Origin: Agathobaculum sp. Marseille-P7918
GTDB taxonomy: Bacteria > Bacillota > Clostridia > Oscillospirales > Butyricicoccaceae
Assembly (NCBI RefSeq): GCF_900625105.1
Contig: NZ_UYYD01000006.1
Coordinates: forward strand, 57,749 to 121,748
DNA: 64,000 nt
Direction: 5' to 3'
Below are positions 7,784 through 16,050 of the stretch, piece after piece. The position numbers and the translations under genes are program-made. How positions within the stretch are numbered: the stretch's first letter is position 1; each line of letters starts with the position of its first letter. A model generated the notes under the pieces. That model was not told the DNA's origin. It did not search any database and saw nothing but the letters and a program-made list of their open reading frames with translations.

Positions 7784-9650
7784 GGTCGTTTTCCTTTCTC
7801 GTTCGGTTTTGCAGGACAAACGAAGCGATGCCCTCCGCGTCAATACCGCAGTGGCGATACAGATCGCTTACGCCGCCATGCGGCAGGAAGCGGTCGCCGG
7901 TATTGAGCCGGTCCACCCGTCCGTCCAGATGCGCGGCCGCCCATTCGCCCAGACTGCCGCTTTCCACAACATCCTCCACGACCACGCACCAGCCGGACAG
8001 CACGTCCTCCCGCTCCCGTAAGGCCTGCTCCAGCGCAGCGCTGATCTGGTTGACTTTATAAACCTGCGCCGGCACGCCCTGCTGCTCGAGCAGCTCGGCC
8101 GCAGCCAGCACTTCATTGACCATCACGCCATGCGTCAGCAGCGTCAACTGATGGCCGGCCGCTTCGCGCACGCAGGCCACGGTCTCCCGCGACGTGTCCT
8201 TATGGAACGCACCTTCGCCGCCGCGCGGATACCGGATGGCCACTGGCCCGCTCTCATGGTACAGCGCGTCCGACATCATACTGCGCAGCTCGGCAAAATC
8301 CGACGGGCAGAAGATCTTCATGCCCGGGATCGAGCGTAGGAACGCCACATCCAGCACGCCGTTATGCGTGGCGCCGTCCGCACCAACGATACCGGCACGA
8401 TCCACGCAAAACACCACATGCAGCCCCTCGATCGCCACATCGTGGACGAGCTGATCGTAGGCGCGCTGCAAAAAGGTGGAATACATCGCCACCACCGGCA
8501 CCAGTCCCTGTGCCGCCATGCCGGCCGCCATCGCCACCGCGTGCTCCTCCGCGATGCCGACATCGAAAAAGCGGTCGGGAAAGCGGGAGGCAAAGCGCGT
8601 CAGTCCGGTGCCGGACGGCATCGCCGCCGTGATTGCGCAGATGCGCGCGTCCTTTTCCGCAAAAGCACACAGCTCGCGCCCAAAGCAGGCGGAAAAGTCC
8701 TCCTTTTTCGCGGCCTTGAACGCGCCGGTCAGCGGGTCAAAGGGCGAAACACCATGGTATTTTTCCGGCTCGCGCTCGCTGGGCACATAGCCGCGCCCCT
8801 TCTGCGTCATCACATGCAGCAACACCGGTTTTTTGATTTTTTTCGCCTGCGCCAGCAGCTCGCACACGCTTTTGAGGTCGTGCCCGTCCACTGGGCCGAG
8901 GTAGATAAAGCCCATCTGCTCAAACAACGAGGTCGGCAGCAGCAGACGCTTCATGCGCGCCTTGACGCGGGAAATGCCGCGCGACACCGCGCCGCCGCCC
9001 GGAATGCGCGCCAGACGCTCCTTGACCCGCGCTTTGGTATGCAGATAGCGCGGGCTGACACGCAGACGAGACAAATGCCGGCTCAGTCCGCCGACATTCT
9101 GCGCGATCGACATGTTGTTGTCATTGAGCACCACCAAAAGCGGCTCGCCCGAAGTGCCGGCGTTGCTCAGCGCCTCATATGCCATGCCGCCGGTCAGCGC
9201 GCCGTCGCCGATGACGGCGACCACATGGTATTTCTGATTTTTCAACGTGCGCGCATGCGCCATACCCAGCGCGACCGACACCGAATTCGACGCATGTCCG
9301 GTTACACAGGGGTCGGCAATGCTCTCCTCCGGCTTCATAAAGCCGGAAAGACCGCCGTACTGCCGCAATGTATCAAAGCGGTCACGGCGGCCGGTTAAAA
9401 TTTTATGCACATAACTCTGGTGGCCCACATCGTAGATGATGCGGTCGCGCGAGGAGTCAAACTCTCGCTCGAGCGCCACGGCCAGTTCCACAATACCCAG
9501 ATTCGAGGCCAGATGGCCGCCCGTGCGCGACACCGAATCGACGATGAATTCGCGCAGAGAAGCGCACAACACCCCCAGCGTATCATACGACAATCCGCGC
9601 AGATCCGCGGGGCTTGTGATATTGTCCAGAATCCCGTATCTCTTCATCAT
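7776..9650 (-). CDS. dxs: 1-deoxy-D-xylulose-5-phosphate synthase
   Basis: Dxs condenses pyruvate and glyceraldehyde 3-phosphate, the first step of the MEP isoprenoid pathway. It also supplies precursors for thiamine and pyridoxal. The 624-residue product has the normal length. The thiamine-diphosphate motif is visible as GDGALTGGMAYEAL followed by LNDNNMSI. The transketolase-like part has AEEHAVAMAAGMA with the catalytic Glu, and a C-terminal swivel domain. The start at 9650 (ATGATG) has GGGAAAG upstream; the second ATG at 9647 is equally possible. It sits between oapA and tlyA, with ispA further upstream in the same isoprenoid-rich operon. Confidence 0.95.
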   Translation of the reverse strand: MMKRYGILDNITSPADLRGLSYDTLGVLCASLREFIVDSVSRTGGHLASNLGIVELAVALEREFDSSRDRIIYDVGHQSYVHKILTGRRDRFDTLRQYGGLSGFMKPEESIADPCVTGHASNSVSVALGMAHARTLKNQKYHVVAVIGDGALTGGMAYEALSNAGTSGEPLLVVLNDNNMSIAQNVGGLSRHLSRLRVSPRYLHTKARVKERLARIPGGGAVSRGISRVKARMKRLLLPTSLFEQMGFIYLGPVDGHDLKSVCELLAQAKKIKKPVLLHVMTQKGRGYVPSEREPEKYHGVSPFDPLTGAFKAAKKEDFSACFGRELCAFAEKDARICAITAAMPSGTGLTRFASRFPDRFFDVGIAEEHAVAMAAGMAAQGLVPVVAMYSTFLQRAYDQLVHDVAIEGLHVVFCVDRAGIVGADGATHNGVLDVAFLRSIPGMKIFCPSDFAELRSMMSDALYHESGPVAIRYPRGGEGAFHKDTSRETVACVREAAGHQLTLLTHGVMVNEVLAAAELLEQQGVPAQVYKVNQISAALEQALREREDVLSGWCVVVEDVVESGSLGEWAAAHLDGRVDRLNTGDRFLPHGGVSDLYRHCGIDAEGIASFVLQNRTRKENDLG

Positions 9651-9678
9651 ATCTTTCCCACCAAGGAAGCATTTTTCT

Positions 9679-10269
9679 CTATCTCTTGCTGTCCAGCGAA
9701 AACGGCAGCACGCTCAGAATCCGTCCGCAGATCGCCAGCACCTTGCTGCTGAACGCGATCGCAACGCCCTTGCCGGCGGCCTTGCCGCCGATGGTCATGG
9801 CGGAGATCAAACCGGTCACGAGCAGCGACACCAGCACCACCTGCACGCCGTTTAACCCGGCCGTGATGTTGGCCACGATCAGCGCGCCCGTCGCACCCGA
9901 AATGATGCCGCAGATATCGCCGACCACGTCGTTGCAGATGCTCGACACCTTTTCCGCGTTGCGCGTCATCCACACCGCTTCCTTTGCGCCGCGCACCCGG
10001 TGCGCCGCCATGGAATGGAATTCTTTTTCGGTTGCGGATGCGGCGGCAATGCCGATCATATCAAATACTATGCCCAATGCGATGAAGAAAAACAGCACCA
10101 CAAAGGACAAAATCGTGCCCGCGCTGTTCAGCGCTTCGTTCGACATGTAACTCATCACGACCGACAGCACAAAGCTGATCGGCATGATGGTCGCCACCCA
10201 TTTGGTGTTGATCAGCCGCGGCTTTTGCGGCGGCTGGTTCTTTTTTCTCGGTTTATCCGATGCTTCCAA
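9679..10269 (-). CDS. oapA: OapA-like membrane protein (OLE RNA-associated protein)
   Basis: The 196-residue product has about four hydrophobic segments (roughly residues 22-42, 48-76, 108-135 and 140-165). A charged central part, ATEKEFHSMAAHRVRGAKEA, is followed by WMTRNAEKVSSICNDVVGDI. OapA proteins are small membrane proteins related to the DUF21/CorB type that bind OLE RNA and bring it to the membrane. The identification rests on size, topology and location immediately downstream of a large gene-free RNA-like region and upstream of dxs, which is the OLE locus order as I know it. The start is taken as TTG at 10269, because AAGGAGT (10276-10282) lies 6 bases upstream. A GTG at 10314 has no such site and would fall against the RNA's 3' end. 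Confidence 0.78.
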   Translation of the reverse strand: MEASDKPRKKNQPPQKPRLINTKWVATIMPISFVLSVVMSYMSNEALNSAGTILSFVVLFFFIALGIVFDMIGIAAASATEKEFHSMAAHRVRGAKEAVWMTRNAEKVSSICNDVVGDICGIISGATGALIVANITAGLNGVQVVLVSLLVTGLISAMTIGGKAAGKGVAIAFSSKVLAICGRILSVLPFSLDSKR

Positions 10270-10316
10270 CAGAATACTCCTTAATAATTTCAAAAACCTT
10301 TCGGTTGTTTTCACCT

Positions 10317-10981
10317 AAAAAAAGAAGTGACGGCAGGCCGAGTTAATCTTGCGGCTTGAGGTTCGGTTGGCTTTCCCCGCGGACTGCCACGCGTCGCCGT
10401 CGTGGGGGTTTCCCATTATAGTCCGTGCCGGGATGTTGCCATCACCGGGACCGAATTGCCACTGAGTCCGCACTGCAATCCTCTGCCTGCCTCATTGCTG
10501 AATAGCCTAGGTGATTTCCACTGCAGGCAACACGATTCTTAGCCTCTTTTGCAGACATGGTTTCAACCGTCAATTCCCGCGGCGTTCCTGGCCGGGAAAC
10601 CGCAGGCGGATACGATATCCACCATGGCCACGCAAGGCAGGCTACACTGTACACAGCGTTTTGGGCAAAACGCGGGCTTCCGGCCGCAATGGCCGGCGTC
10701 TTCCGCGCAGTCCCCGCCGCACCGCAATACAGGTTTCATCCTGTACCGTAAGGCATCCGTCAATCGGAATGATGCTATAGGTGCCCCACGCATACAGGTC
10801 TCCACGGCGAGAGGGTCGGTACTTCATGCCATTGAAGCGCGCCCGCAAGCCTTAACCTCCAGCATCCACCCCAAACTGGGCGTAAGAAGCAAACACCAGA
10901 GACTTCATCGATATGCCCTTCTACGGATTTTTAGGCCCGTCCTGGGAATCGTATGCGCTGACTAGGATACTACGTCACTTA
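10317..10981 (-). ncRNA. ole: OLE RNA (ornate, large, extremophilic), candidate
   Basis: This stretch between ispA and oapA holds no credible gene, and on the minus strand looks like one large structured RNA of about 660 nt. A consensus-spaced promoter places the start near 10981. The first bases AAGTGACG (10973-10980) pair perfectly with CGTCACTT near the 3' end (10325-10332), which is followed by a U-run (10317-10323), so the ends close into a terminal helix. Inner helices include GATG-GCAA-CATC (10432-10443), CGGACT/AGTCCG (10420-10425 with 10380-10385), CCACG/CGTGG (10387-10391 with 10401-10405) and TTCGGT/ACCGAA (10450-10455 with 10362-10367). Size, gene order (xseA, xseB, ispA, RNA, oapA, dxs) and partner match OLE RNA, which forms a membrane complex with OapA. 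I could not run a covariance model. Confidence 0.82.
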
Positions 10982-10987
10982 TCTGAT

Positions 10988-11016
10988 ATTCTATCACATG
11001 AATCGGTTTGATTCAA
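10988..11016 (-). promoter_or_regulatory. Sigma-A promoter of the OLE RNA
   Basis: TTGAAT (11011-11016) and TAGAAT (10988-10993) on the minus strand are 17 bases apart. They lie in the 59 bases between the ispA stop and the predicted RNA start. Each box matches 5 of 6 or better. Confidence 0.75.
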
Positions 11017-11040
11017 GAAAACCGCGCAAAAAACAGCGTT

Positions 11041-11925
11041 TTAATTCATCCGATCGGTCAAACTGCGCGCCAGTTCGACCAGAAACGCGCTGTTCTCCTG
11101 CCCGGAAACCGCCTGCACGGCCTGCTCGGTCAGGCCCGCCACCTGCCGGCGGCACTCTTCCATCCCCAACAGCGACGGGAACGTGGATTTTTCGCTCTTT
11201 TCGTCCTTGCCGACCGTTTTGCCGAGCGTTGCGGTATCGCCCTCGATATCCAGCATATCGTCCCGGATCTGGAACGCAAGGCCGAGCTTTTCGCCGTAAG
11301 TGCGCGCCATGGCGAGCGTCTCGTCGTCGGTTTTGCCTGCCGCAACGCAGCCCAGCTCACACGCCGCGCGCAGCAGACAGCCGGTTTTCAGGCTTTGCAG
11401 CAGACGCAGCTCGTCGAGCGAAATCCTGCGGTGCTCCGCGCCCATATCGAGCACCTGCCCGCCAATCATGCCGTTCATGCCCGCGGCCTGCCCGAGAATG
11501 CGGATGCAGCGAAGTGCGGTCTCCGCGGACACACCCTCGGCCGCGGACGCGGTCTCAAACGCCGCAGTCAGCAGGCCGTCGCCCGCGAGGACGGCAGTCG
11601 CCTCGTCAAACGCCTTGTGACAGGTCGGACGGCCGCGGCGCAGGTCGTCGTTGTCCATGCACGGCAGGTCGTCGTGGATGAGCGAATAGGTGTGGATCAT
11701 CTCGAGCGCGCACGCAAACGGCAGCGCCTTTTGCGTGTCGCCGCCGCACAAGCGGCAGAACTCGAGCACGATCACTGGCCGCAGGCGTTTGCCGCCCGCC
11801 ATCGCCGAATATTTCGCGGCTTCAAAGATGCGGTCGTACCCCTCGCCCGTCTCGCGGGACAGAAATTGCTCGAGCGCGGGCTCGATGACCGCGATATCCG
11901 CTTTCAGCTGCTCTGCAAACGTCAT
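11041..11925 (-). CDS. ispA: Polyprenyl (farnesyl/geranylgeranyl) diphosphate synthase
   Basis: The enzyme condenses isopentenyl diphosphate with allylic diphosphates to make farnesyl or geranyl diphosphate. The 294-residue product shows the first aspartate-rich motif in HDDLPCMDNDDLRRGRP (about residues 83-99), GGKRLRP upstream, and the second aspartate-rich motif in FQIRDDMLDIEGD (about residues 227-239). Chain length cannot be assigned from the sequence alone. It overlaps xseB by 4 bases and is followed by the promoter of the large RNA, so transcription from upstream could run into that RNA as well. Confidence 0.93.
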   Translation of the reverse strand: MTFAEQLKADIAVIEPALEQFLSRETGEGYDRIFEAAKYSAMAGGKRLRPVIVLEFCRLCGGDTQKALPFACALEMIHTYSLIHDDLPCMDNDDLRRGRPTCHKAFDEATAVLAGDGLLTAAFETASAAEGVSAETALRCIRILGQAAGMNGMIGGQVLDMGAEHRRISLDELRLLQSLKTGCLLRAACELGCVAAGKTDDETLAMARTYGEKLGLAFQIRDDMLDIEGDTATLGKTVGKDEKSEKSTFPSLLGMEECRRQVAGLTEQAVQAVSGQENSAFLVELARSLTDRMN

Positions 11926-12158
11926 TTGCCCGCCTCCTCCGCGTCAAACGGCTGCTCGGTCAGCTCGCCCTGCATGTTTTCCTGCATGACCGTGACCTTC
12001 TGTTCGGCCTTGTCCAACATTTTGCCCAGAGAGGCAGACAGCTTGGTACCTTCCTCAAACAGCTTGATGCTGTCCGCGAGCGGTGCTTCACCCTTTTCCA
12101 GCAGGCGGACGATCTCCTCGAGCCGCTCCATCTGGCTTTCAAATGTCTTTTCCGCCAT
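11922..12158 (-). CDS. xseB: Exodeoxyribonuclease VII small subunit
   Basis: XseB is the helical small subunit of exonuclease VII, which degrades single-stranded DNA. The 78-residue protein has the conserved core FESQMERLEEIVRLLEKGE followed by LADSIKLFEEGTKLS, and an acidic tail. It overlaps xseA by 20 bases and ispA by 4, so translation is probably coupled throughout xseA-xseB-ispA. Confidence 0.94.
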   Translation of the reverse strand: MAEKTFESQMERLEEIVRLLEKGEAPLADSIKLFEEGTKLSASLGKMLDKAEQKVTVMQENMQGELTEQPFDAEEAGK

Positions 12159-13434
12159 TGTTTCGTTCCTCCTCGATATCGGTCACGCGGCAGTTTGCCG
12201 CGCCTTTGGCAAATCGGATATGCAGGCTGTCGCCTGTCTTGAGCACCGCCGCATCGGTGATCACCGCGCCGCGCACGCCCTTGGTCGCTACCGCGTAGCC
12301 GCGTGCGAGCACGCGCAGCGGGCTGATCGCGTCGAGCGTAGCAACCGTCCGCGCAAAACGCAGGCGACGGCGCTGTACGCCGTCCCGTCCGGCCGCCAGC
12401 AATCGGCGGCGCAGCAGCGTCAGCTTCTGTTCCTCCCGCGCGAGATACGCCGGGAACGCCGAAAGCAGCCGGTCGGTCGTCCGGTCGAGCAGCACACGCT
12501 TTTCCTCGATATACCGCGTCGGATTGCGCGCTTCCAGCCGCTGCTGCAAGGTGTGCAGCTGCCGCTGCCGCTGCTGGATCTGTCCCAGCGCCGCCGCGTG
12601 CAGCCGCGTATCCAGCGTGCGCAGGCTGAGCGCATACTCCGCGCGGTCGGGCACCGCAAGCTCGGCCGCGCCCGAAGGCGTCGGCGCGCGCAGATCGGCA
12701 ACAAAGTCCGCAATCGTGACGTCCGGCTCGTGGCCGACCGCCGAGATCACCGGGATTTCGGACGCGAAGATCGCCCGCGCGACCGCTTCCTCGTTGAACG
12801 CCCACAGATCCTCCATCGACCCGCCGCCGCGTCCGCACAGAATGACGTCGGCCTCGCCGATCGCGTTGGCAAGACCGATCGCCCGCGCAATGCTGTCCGC
12901 CGCGCCCTGTCCCTGCACCTGCGCGGGATAGAGCGTCACCTCCGCCAGCGGCCAGCGCCGGCCTAAAATCCGGATCATATCGCGCACCGCCGCGCCGGTC
13001 TGCGAAGTGACGAGCGCGATCTTGCGCGGCATGCGCGGGATGGGCTTTTTGTATGCCGGGTCAAACAGACCTTCGGCCTGCAATTTGGCTTTGAGCTGCT
13101 CGAAAGCCAAATTAAGTGCGCCCGCTCCGTCCGGGATCACCTCGGAAATATACAGCTGTACCTGTCCGGTGCGCGGGAACGAGCTGACGCGCGCCCGCAC
13201 GATCACCTTCATGCCGTTTTCCAGCCGGAATTTCAGGCGCATCGCGTCCGAGCGGAACATCACCGCATTGATGGACGCGCCCGCGTCCTTGAGGCTCATG
13301 TAGTGATGCCCGGACGAGTGCGCCTTGTAGTTGGAGATCTCGCCCTGCACCAGCAGATTGCGGTAGCCCGGCACGGCGTCCAGCAGCTCCTTGATTTCGT
13401 TATTCAGTTGGGTCACCGAATAGATCGTACTCAC
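12139..13434 (-). CDS. xseA: Exodeoxyribonuclease VII large subunit
   Basis: XseA is the catalytic subunit of exonuclease VII. The 431-residue product has an N-terminal OB-fold nucleic-acid domain (NLLVQGEISNYKAHSSGHHYMSLKD). The conserved ARG...FPRTGQVQLYI region and the family core GGGSMEDLWAFNEE with SAVGHEPDVTIADF follow, then a long coiled-coil C-terminal part. The start is a GTG at 13434 inside GTGA, overlapping the stop of the TsaD-like gene. Length is normal. Confidence 0.95.
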   Translation of the reverse strand: MSTIYSVTQLNNEIKELLDAVPGYRNLLVQGEISNYKAHSSGHHYMSLKDAGASINAVMFRSDAMRLKFRLENGMKVIVRARVSSFPRTGQVQLYISEVIPDGAGALNLAFEQLKAKLQAEGLFDPAYKKPIPRMPRKIALVTSQTGAAVRDMIRILGRRWPLAEVTLYPAQVQGQGAADSIARAIGLANAIGEADVILCGRGGGSMEDLWAFNEEAVARAIFASEIPVISAVGHEPDVTIADFVADLRAPTPSGAAELAVPDRAEYALSLRTLDTRLHAAALGQIQQRQRQLHTLQQRLEARNPTRYIEEKRVLLDRTTDRLLSAFPAYLAREEQKLTLLRRRLLAAGRDGVQRRRLRFARTVATLDAISPLRVLARGYAVATKGVRGAVITDAAVLKTGDSLHIRFAKGAANCRVTDIEEERNNGGKDI

Positions 13435-14369
13435 GTTTTATCCCTTTCATAAAGCCGCGCGGCAAGCACCGCCACGCCGACCGCGTTGTCGCCCGACAGC
13501 ACCGGTTCGGCAAACGAAACACGCGCCCCAAACGCTCGCTCCATACGCGCACGCAGCACGCGGCTTGCCATCACGCCGCCCGCGCACAGCACCGGACAGT
13601 CGTACTGACCAATCGCCTGCTCGGTCGCCTTGACGACCGCGTTCGCCACGGTTTCGAGCGCAAACCGCGCCATCTGCGAGGCTTTCGCGGTCTTGAACTT
13701 ATTTTCCACTTGATTCTGCATGCCGGACAGCGAAAACCGGCAGTCCGTCACCTTGGGCCGGTAGCCCTTTTCCGGTTCTGCTTCGACCGCCAGCGCGTCC
13801 AGCGCCGCCCCCGACGGAAACGGCAGCCCGAGCAGCGCGCCCGCGCGGTCGATCAGCTGACCGGCGGCAAGGTCGGTCGTGCCGCCGATGCAGGTGCAGT
13901 CCGGCAGACCGTCCTTCCCCGGCGTCACATGCAGCAGCTCGCTCGTCCCGCCCGACAGGTGCCACGCGAGGAACGGCTCGTCCAGCAATTCCAGCCGCCC
14001 GGCGGAGAGCGCCGCCGCCGCGATATGCCCCTGCTGGTGCGACACGGTAAAAAGGGGCACAGATAGCAAATGCGCCGCGCTGCGCGCGACGCTCTGACCT
14101 GCCAGAAAGCAGGGCATATACGAACCCTCGACCGCGCGCGGACGGGTGCTCACGCCGATGGCGCGCACCTCGCCCTGCGGCAGGGCTTCGATTTTCTCAT
14201 GCAGATGCACGGTATGCTGAAACAGCGCATCCGACTGGCGCAGGCCGATCGCGCCCTCGGGCACAGAAAGCAGGCTGCCCTCGTTGTGCCACGCGCCGCT
14301 TTCAGTGTCATACACCGCCGCGGACGTGCGGTAATTCGAGGTGTCGATCCCCAGAAAGCGCTCAGGCAT
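13431..14369 (-). CDS. TsaD/Kae1-like protein (peptidase M22 family paralogue)
   Basis: This 312-residue protein belongs to the ASKHA-fold Kae1/TsaD family. It begins FLGIDTSNYRTSAAVYD, the phosphate-1 loop, and has VSHQQGHIAAAAL, carrying the two metal-binding histidines (HxxxH) of TsaD. It continues with HLSGGTSELL and ends with LCAGGVMASRVLRARM and FAEPVLSGDNAVGVAVLAA. True TsaD transfers threonylcarbamoyl to A37 of tRNA. This gene diverges in spacing and lies between nusB and xseA, a site where many Clostridia carry a second, uncharacterised family member. The ATG at 14369 overlaps nusB by 8 bases. Whether it is a genuine TsaD cannot be decided here; no other tsaD is in the window. Confidence 0.8.
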   Translation of the reverse strand: MPERFLGIDTSNYRTSAAVYDTESGAWHNEGSLLSVPEGAIGLRQSDALFQHTVHLHEKIEALPQGEVRAIGVSTRPRAVEGSYMPCFLAGQSVARSAAHLLSVPLFTVSHQQGHIAAAALSAGRLELLDEPFLAWHLSGGTSELLHVTPGKDGLPDCTCIGGTTDLAAGQLIDRAGALLGLPFPSGAALDALAVEAEPEKGYRPKVTDCRFSLSGMQNQVENKFKTAKASQMARFALETVANAVVKATEQAIGQYDCPVLCAGGVMASRVLRARMERAFGARVSFAEPVLSGDNAVGVAVLAARLYERDKT

Positions 14370-14868
14370 CGCCGTTCTCCTGCGGTACGGCCGCAGCATC
14401 CGCTGCCGGCGCGGCATCGGACTGCGCAGCGCGCGCGACCGAACCGAGCACGCCGTTGATGAACGCAGCGGCCTCGTCCGTGTCATATACCTTGGCCAGC
14501 TCGACCGCTTCGTTGATCGCCGCGCCCACCGGCACGTCGTCCACATAGCGCATCTCATAAATCGCAAGGCGCAGCACCGCGACCGTCATGCGCGACATGC
14601 GGCTGATCTTCCAGCCCTTGGAATAGGCCGCGATCGTCTCGTCCAGCTCCTGCTGGCGCGCGGCCACGCCCTTGACCACCGCGCGGATGTACTCGGTCTG
14701 CGCTTCGGACAGTTTGCCCGCATACAGCGCAATATCGCCGCTGATCGAAGCCATGATGGACTCGTCCAGCCGCTCTTCCAAATTCTCGTCGTCAAACTGC
14801 TGGAACCCCATCTCGAAGATCAGGTGCAGCGCAATTTCTCTTGCTTTCGTTCTGCTCATCACACTCAC
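14362..14868 (-). CDS. nusB: Transcription antitermination factor NusB
   Basis: NusB binds boxA RNA with NusE (S10) and promotes antitermination, mainly in rRNA operons. The 168-residue product has the all-helical NusB core: SRTKAREIALHLIFEMGFQ at the start, KGWKISRMSRMTVAVLRLAIYEM in the middle, and VGAAINEAVELAKVY toward the end, with an Ala/Pro-rich tail of about 25 residues that is longer than usual. The GTG at 14868 has GGAGG 11 bases upstream; the ATG at 14859 is too far from it. It is the first gene of the long operon running to recN. Confidence 0.93.
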   Translation of the reverse strand: MSVMSRTKAREIALHLIFEMGFQQFDDENLEERLDESIMASISGDIALYAGKLSEAQTEYIRAVVKGVAARQQELDETIAAYSKGWKISRMSRMTVAVLRLAIYEMRYVDDVPVGAAINEAVELAKVYDTDEAAAFINGVLGSVARAAQSDAAPAADAAAVPQENGDA

Positions 14869-14903
14869 GGCGGCAGCTTCCTCCCATTTTTCGGTTACGC
14901 CTT

Positions 14904-14932
14904 ATTTTATCCTATTTTCGCCAAACTTGCAA
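14904..14932 (-). promoter_or_regulatory. Sigma-A promoter of the nusB-recN operon
   Basis: TTGCAA (14927-14932) and TAAAAT (14904-14909) on the minus strand are 17 bases apart, 35 bases before the nusB start. Confidence 0.65.
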
Positions 14933-14964
14933 GGTCGTATTCCCGGAAAAGACCGCCCGGACAA

Positions 14965-14998
14965 AAGAAAACGGCAGGGCGATCCGCCTTGCCGTTTC
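14965..14998 (-). terminator. Terminator after the Asp23 gene
   Basis: AAACGGCAGGGCG (14969-14981) and CGCCTTGCCGTTT (14985-14997) form a 13-bp stem. On the minus strand it is followed by TTTTCTTTTG. It separates the asp23 unit from the nusB promoter. Confidence 0.8.
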
Positions 14999-15009
14999 CG
15001 ATACGGTTT

Positions 15010-15417
15010 TTATTCCTGTTCTGCGGGCTGTTCTTCCGCCGCCGGTGCGGGCGCAAAGGTGACGCCGCCGACATGCACATTGACCTCGGTGACCTTGAGG
15101 CCGGTCATGGACTCGACCGAGGACCGCACGCTCTCCTGCACCTGTTTTGCCACCTCGCAGATGTTATGGCCGAACAGTGCAAGGAAGCCGATCTCGATTT
15201 TGACCGTTCCCTCTTCGCCGATTTCAATACGGACGCCCTTGGAAAGGTTTTTCTTGCTCAGGAAGCTGACGATATCGCTTGTCAACGTGGAATACAGGCC
15301 GCTGACGCCGGCCGTTTCCGAAGTGGCAAGCGCTGCAATGGACGCGACAACGTCCTCAGAGATACGGATGGAACCCTGATCGCTCTCGGTTGACCAATAT
15401 TCCTTGTGATCCGCCAT
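15010..15417 (-). CDS. Asp23/Gls24 family envelope stress response protein
   Basis: Proteins of this family (YqhY and Asp23 in other Firmicutes) are small, abundant and often membrane-associated, with a proposed link to envelope homeostasis and acetyl-CoA carboxylase. The 135-residue product has the typical start GSIRISEDVVASIAALATSE and the core VEIGEEG-like strand, then VAKQVQESVRSSVESMTGL followed by VTEVNVHVGGVTF. The ATG at 15417 is preceded by AAGGAG at 10 bases; a GTG at 15426 is too close to it. It lies between spoIIIAH and nusB, a common clostridial order, with its own promoter and terminator. Confidence 0.93.
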   Translation of the reverse strand: MADHKEYWSTESDQGSIRISEDVVASIAALATSETAGVSGLYSTLTSDIVSFLSKKNLSKGVRIEIGEEGTVKIEIGFLALFGHNICEVAKQVQESVRSSVESMTGLKVTEVNVHVGGVTFAPAPAAEEQPAEQE

Positions 15418-15442
15418 AGTGCTCACTCTCCTTTATAACGGG

Positions 15443-15470
15443 ATTATAGCACAGTTTTGGCAAAATGCAA
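15443..15470 (-). promoter_or_regulatory. Promoter of the Asp23 gene
   Basis: TTGCAT (15465-15470) and a consensus TATAAT (15443-15448) are 16 bases apart on the minus strand. A TG one base before the -10 makes it an extended -10. Confidence 0.65.
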
Positions 15471-15494
15471 AGCAAAAATACGCATCCCGGCGGC

Positions 15495-16016
15495 TCACTC
15501 GGCCTCGACGATCTTGACCTGTCCCGCGGTCATGCCGGTCTCACTGACCACAATGTCCTTGATGACCGTCACATCGGTTGCCTGCAAACCGCCGTCCGGC
15601 GGCGCGACCACGACGTTGACGCTGCTGTCGCCGATCATCACGACCGCATCCGCATAGCCCTTGGCGCGGATCAGACTTTCGATATTGGCTTCGGCCACCG
15701 AATCATCCGCCAGCGCGGAGATCTGCGCGGCCGCCTCGTCCTTTGCGGCCTGATCCGCGTCCTCGCTCTCGCTCAGTTCGCGCAGCGTACTGACCGCCTC
15801 ATCGCGCGCCTGCTCGCGCGTCAGGCGCGAAGTTGCAAAGTAATCCTCGCCCTCGGTCGGCGATGCGGCATCCGTATCCGCCGCGTCGCCGTCGGTCTGG
15901 CCCGCCACCAGCAGTTCCTCCGGCGCATCGACGTAGCTCCAGTTGAAATAAACCGCCGCGCAAAGCAGCAGCGCGATCACACCGTATACCGCGCCGCGTT
16001 TTTTGATTTTTTTCAT
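15495..16016 (-). CDS. spoIIIAH: Stage III sporulation protein AH
   Basis: SpoIIIAH is made in the mother cell and forms, with forespore SpoIIQ, the channel between the two compartments. The 173-residue product has a basic N-terminus and one membrane anchor (about residues 8-26). An acidic, Ala-rich linker follows, then a YscJ-like ring-building domain (REQARDEAVSTLREL to VNVVVAPPDGG). The ATG at 16016 or the GTG one codon upstream fit the GGAGG site. It is the last gene of the spoIIIA operon. Confidence 0.94.
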   Translation of the reverse strand: MKKIKKRGAVYGVIALLLCAAVYFNWSYVDAPEELLVAGQTDGDAADTDAASPTEGEDYFATSRLTREQARDEAVSTLRELSESEDADQAAKDEAAAQISALADDSVAEANIESLIRAKGYADAVVMIGDSSVNVVVAPPDGGLQATDVTVIKDIVVSETGMTAGQVKIVEAE

Positions 16017-16050
16017 CACTGCTCGCCCTCCTGTATTTGGTTACTTATTT

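Noticed and set aside
10549..10965. Open frames of 60-140 codons inside the ispA-oapA gap
   Set aside because: They overlap each other on both strands, show no domain or start signal, and cover helices of the predicted large RNA.
11008..12966. Open frame of 652 codons on the plus strand across ispA, xseB and xseA
   Set aside because: It lies antisense to three clearly conserved genes, has Arg/Ala/Gln-rich low-complexity sequence and no ribosome binding site. Such long shadows are normal at this GC content.
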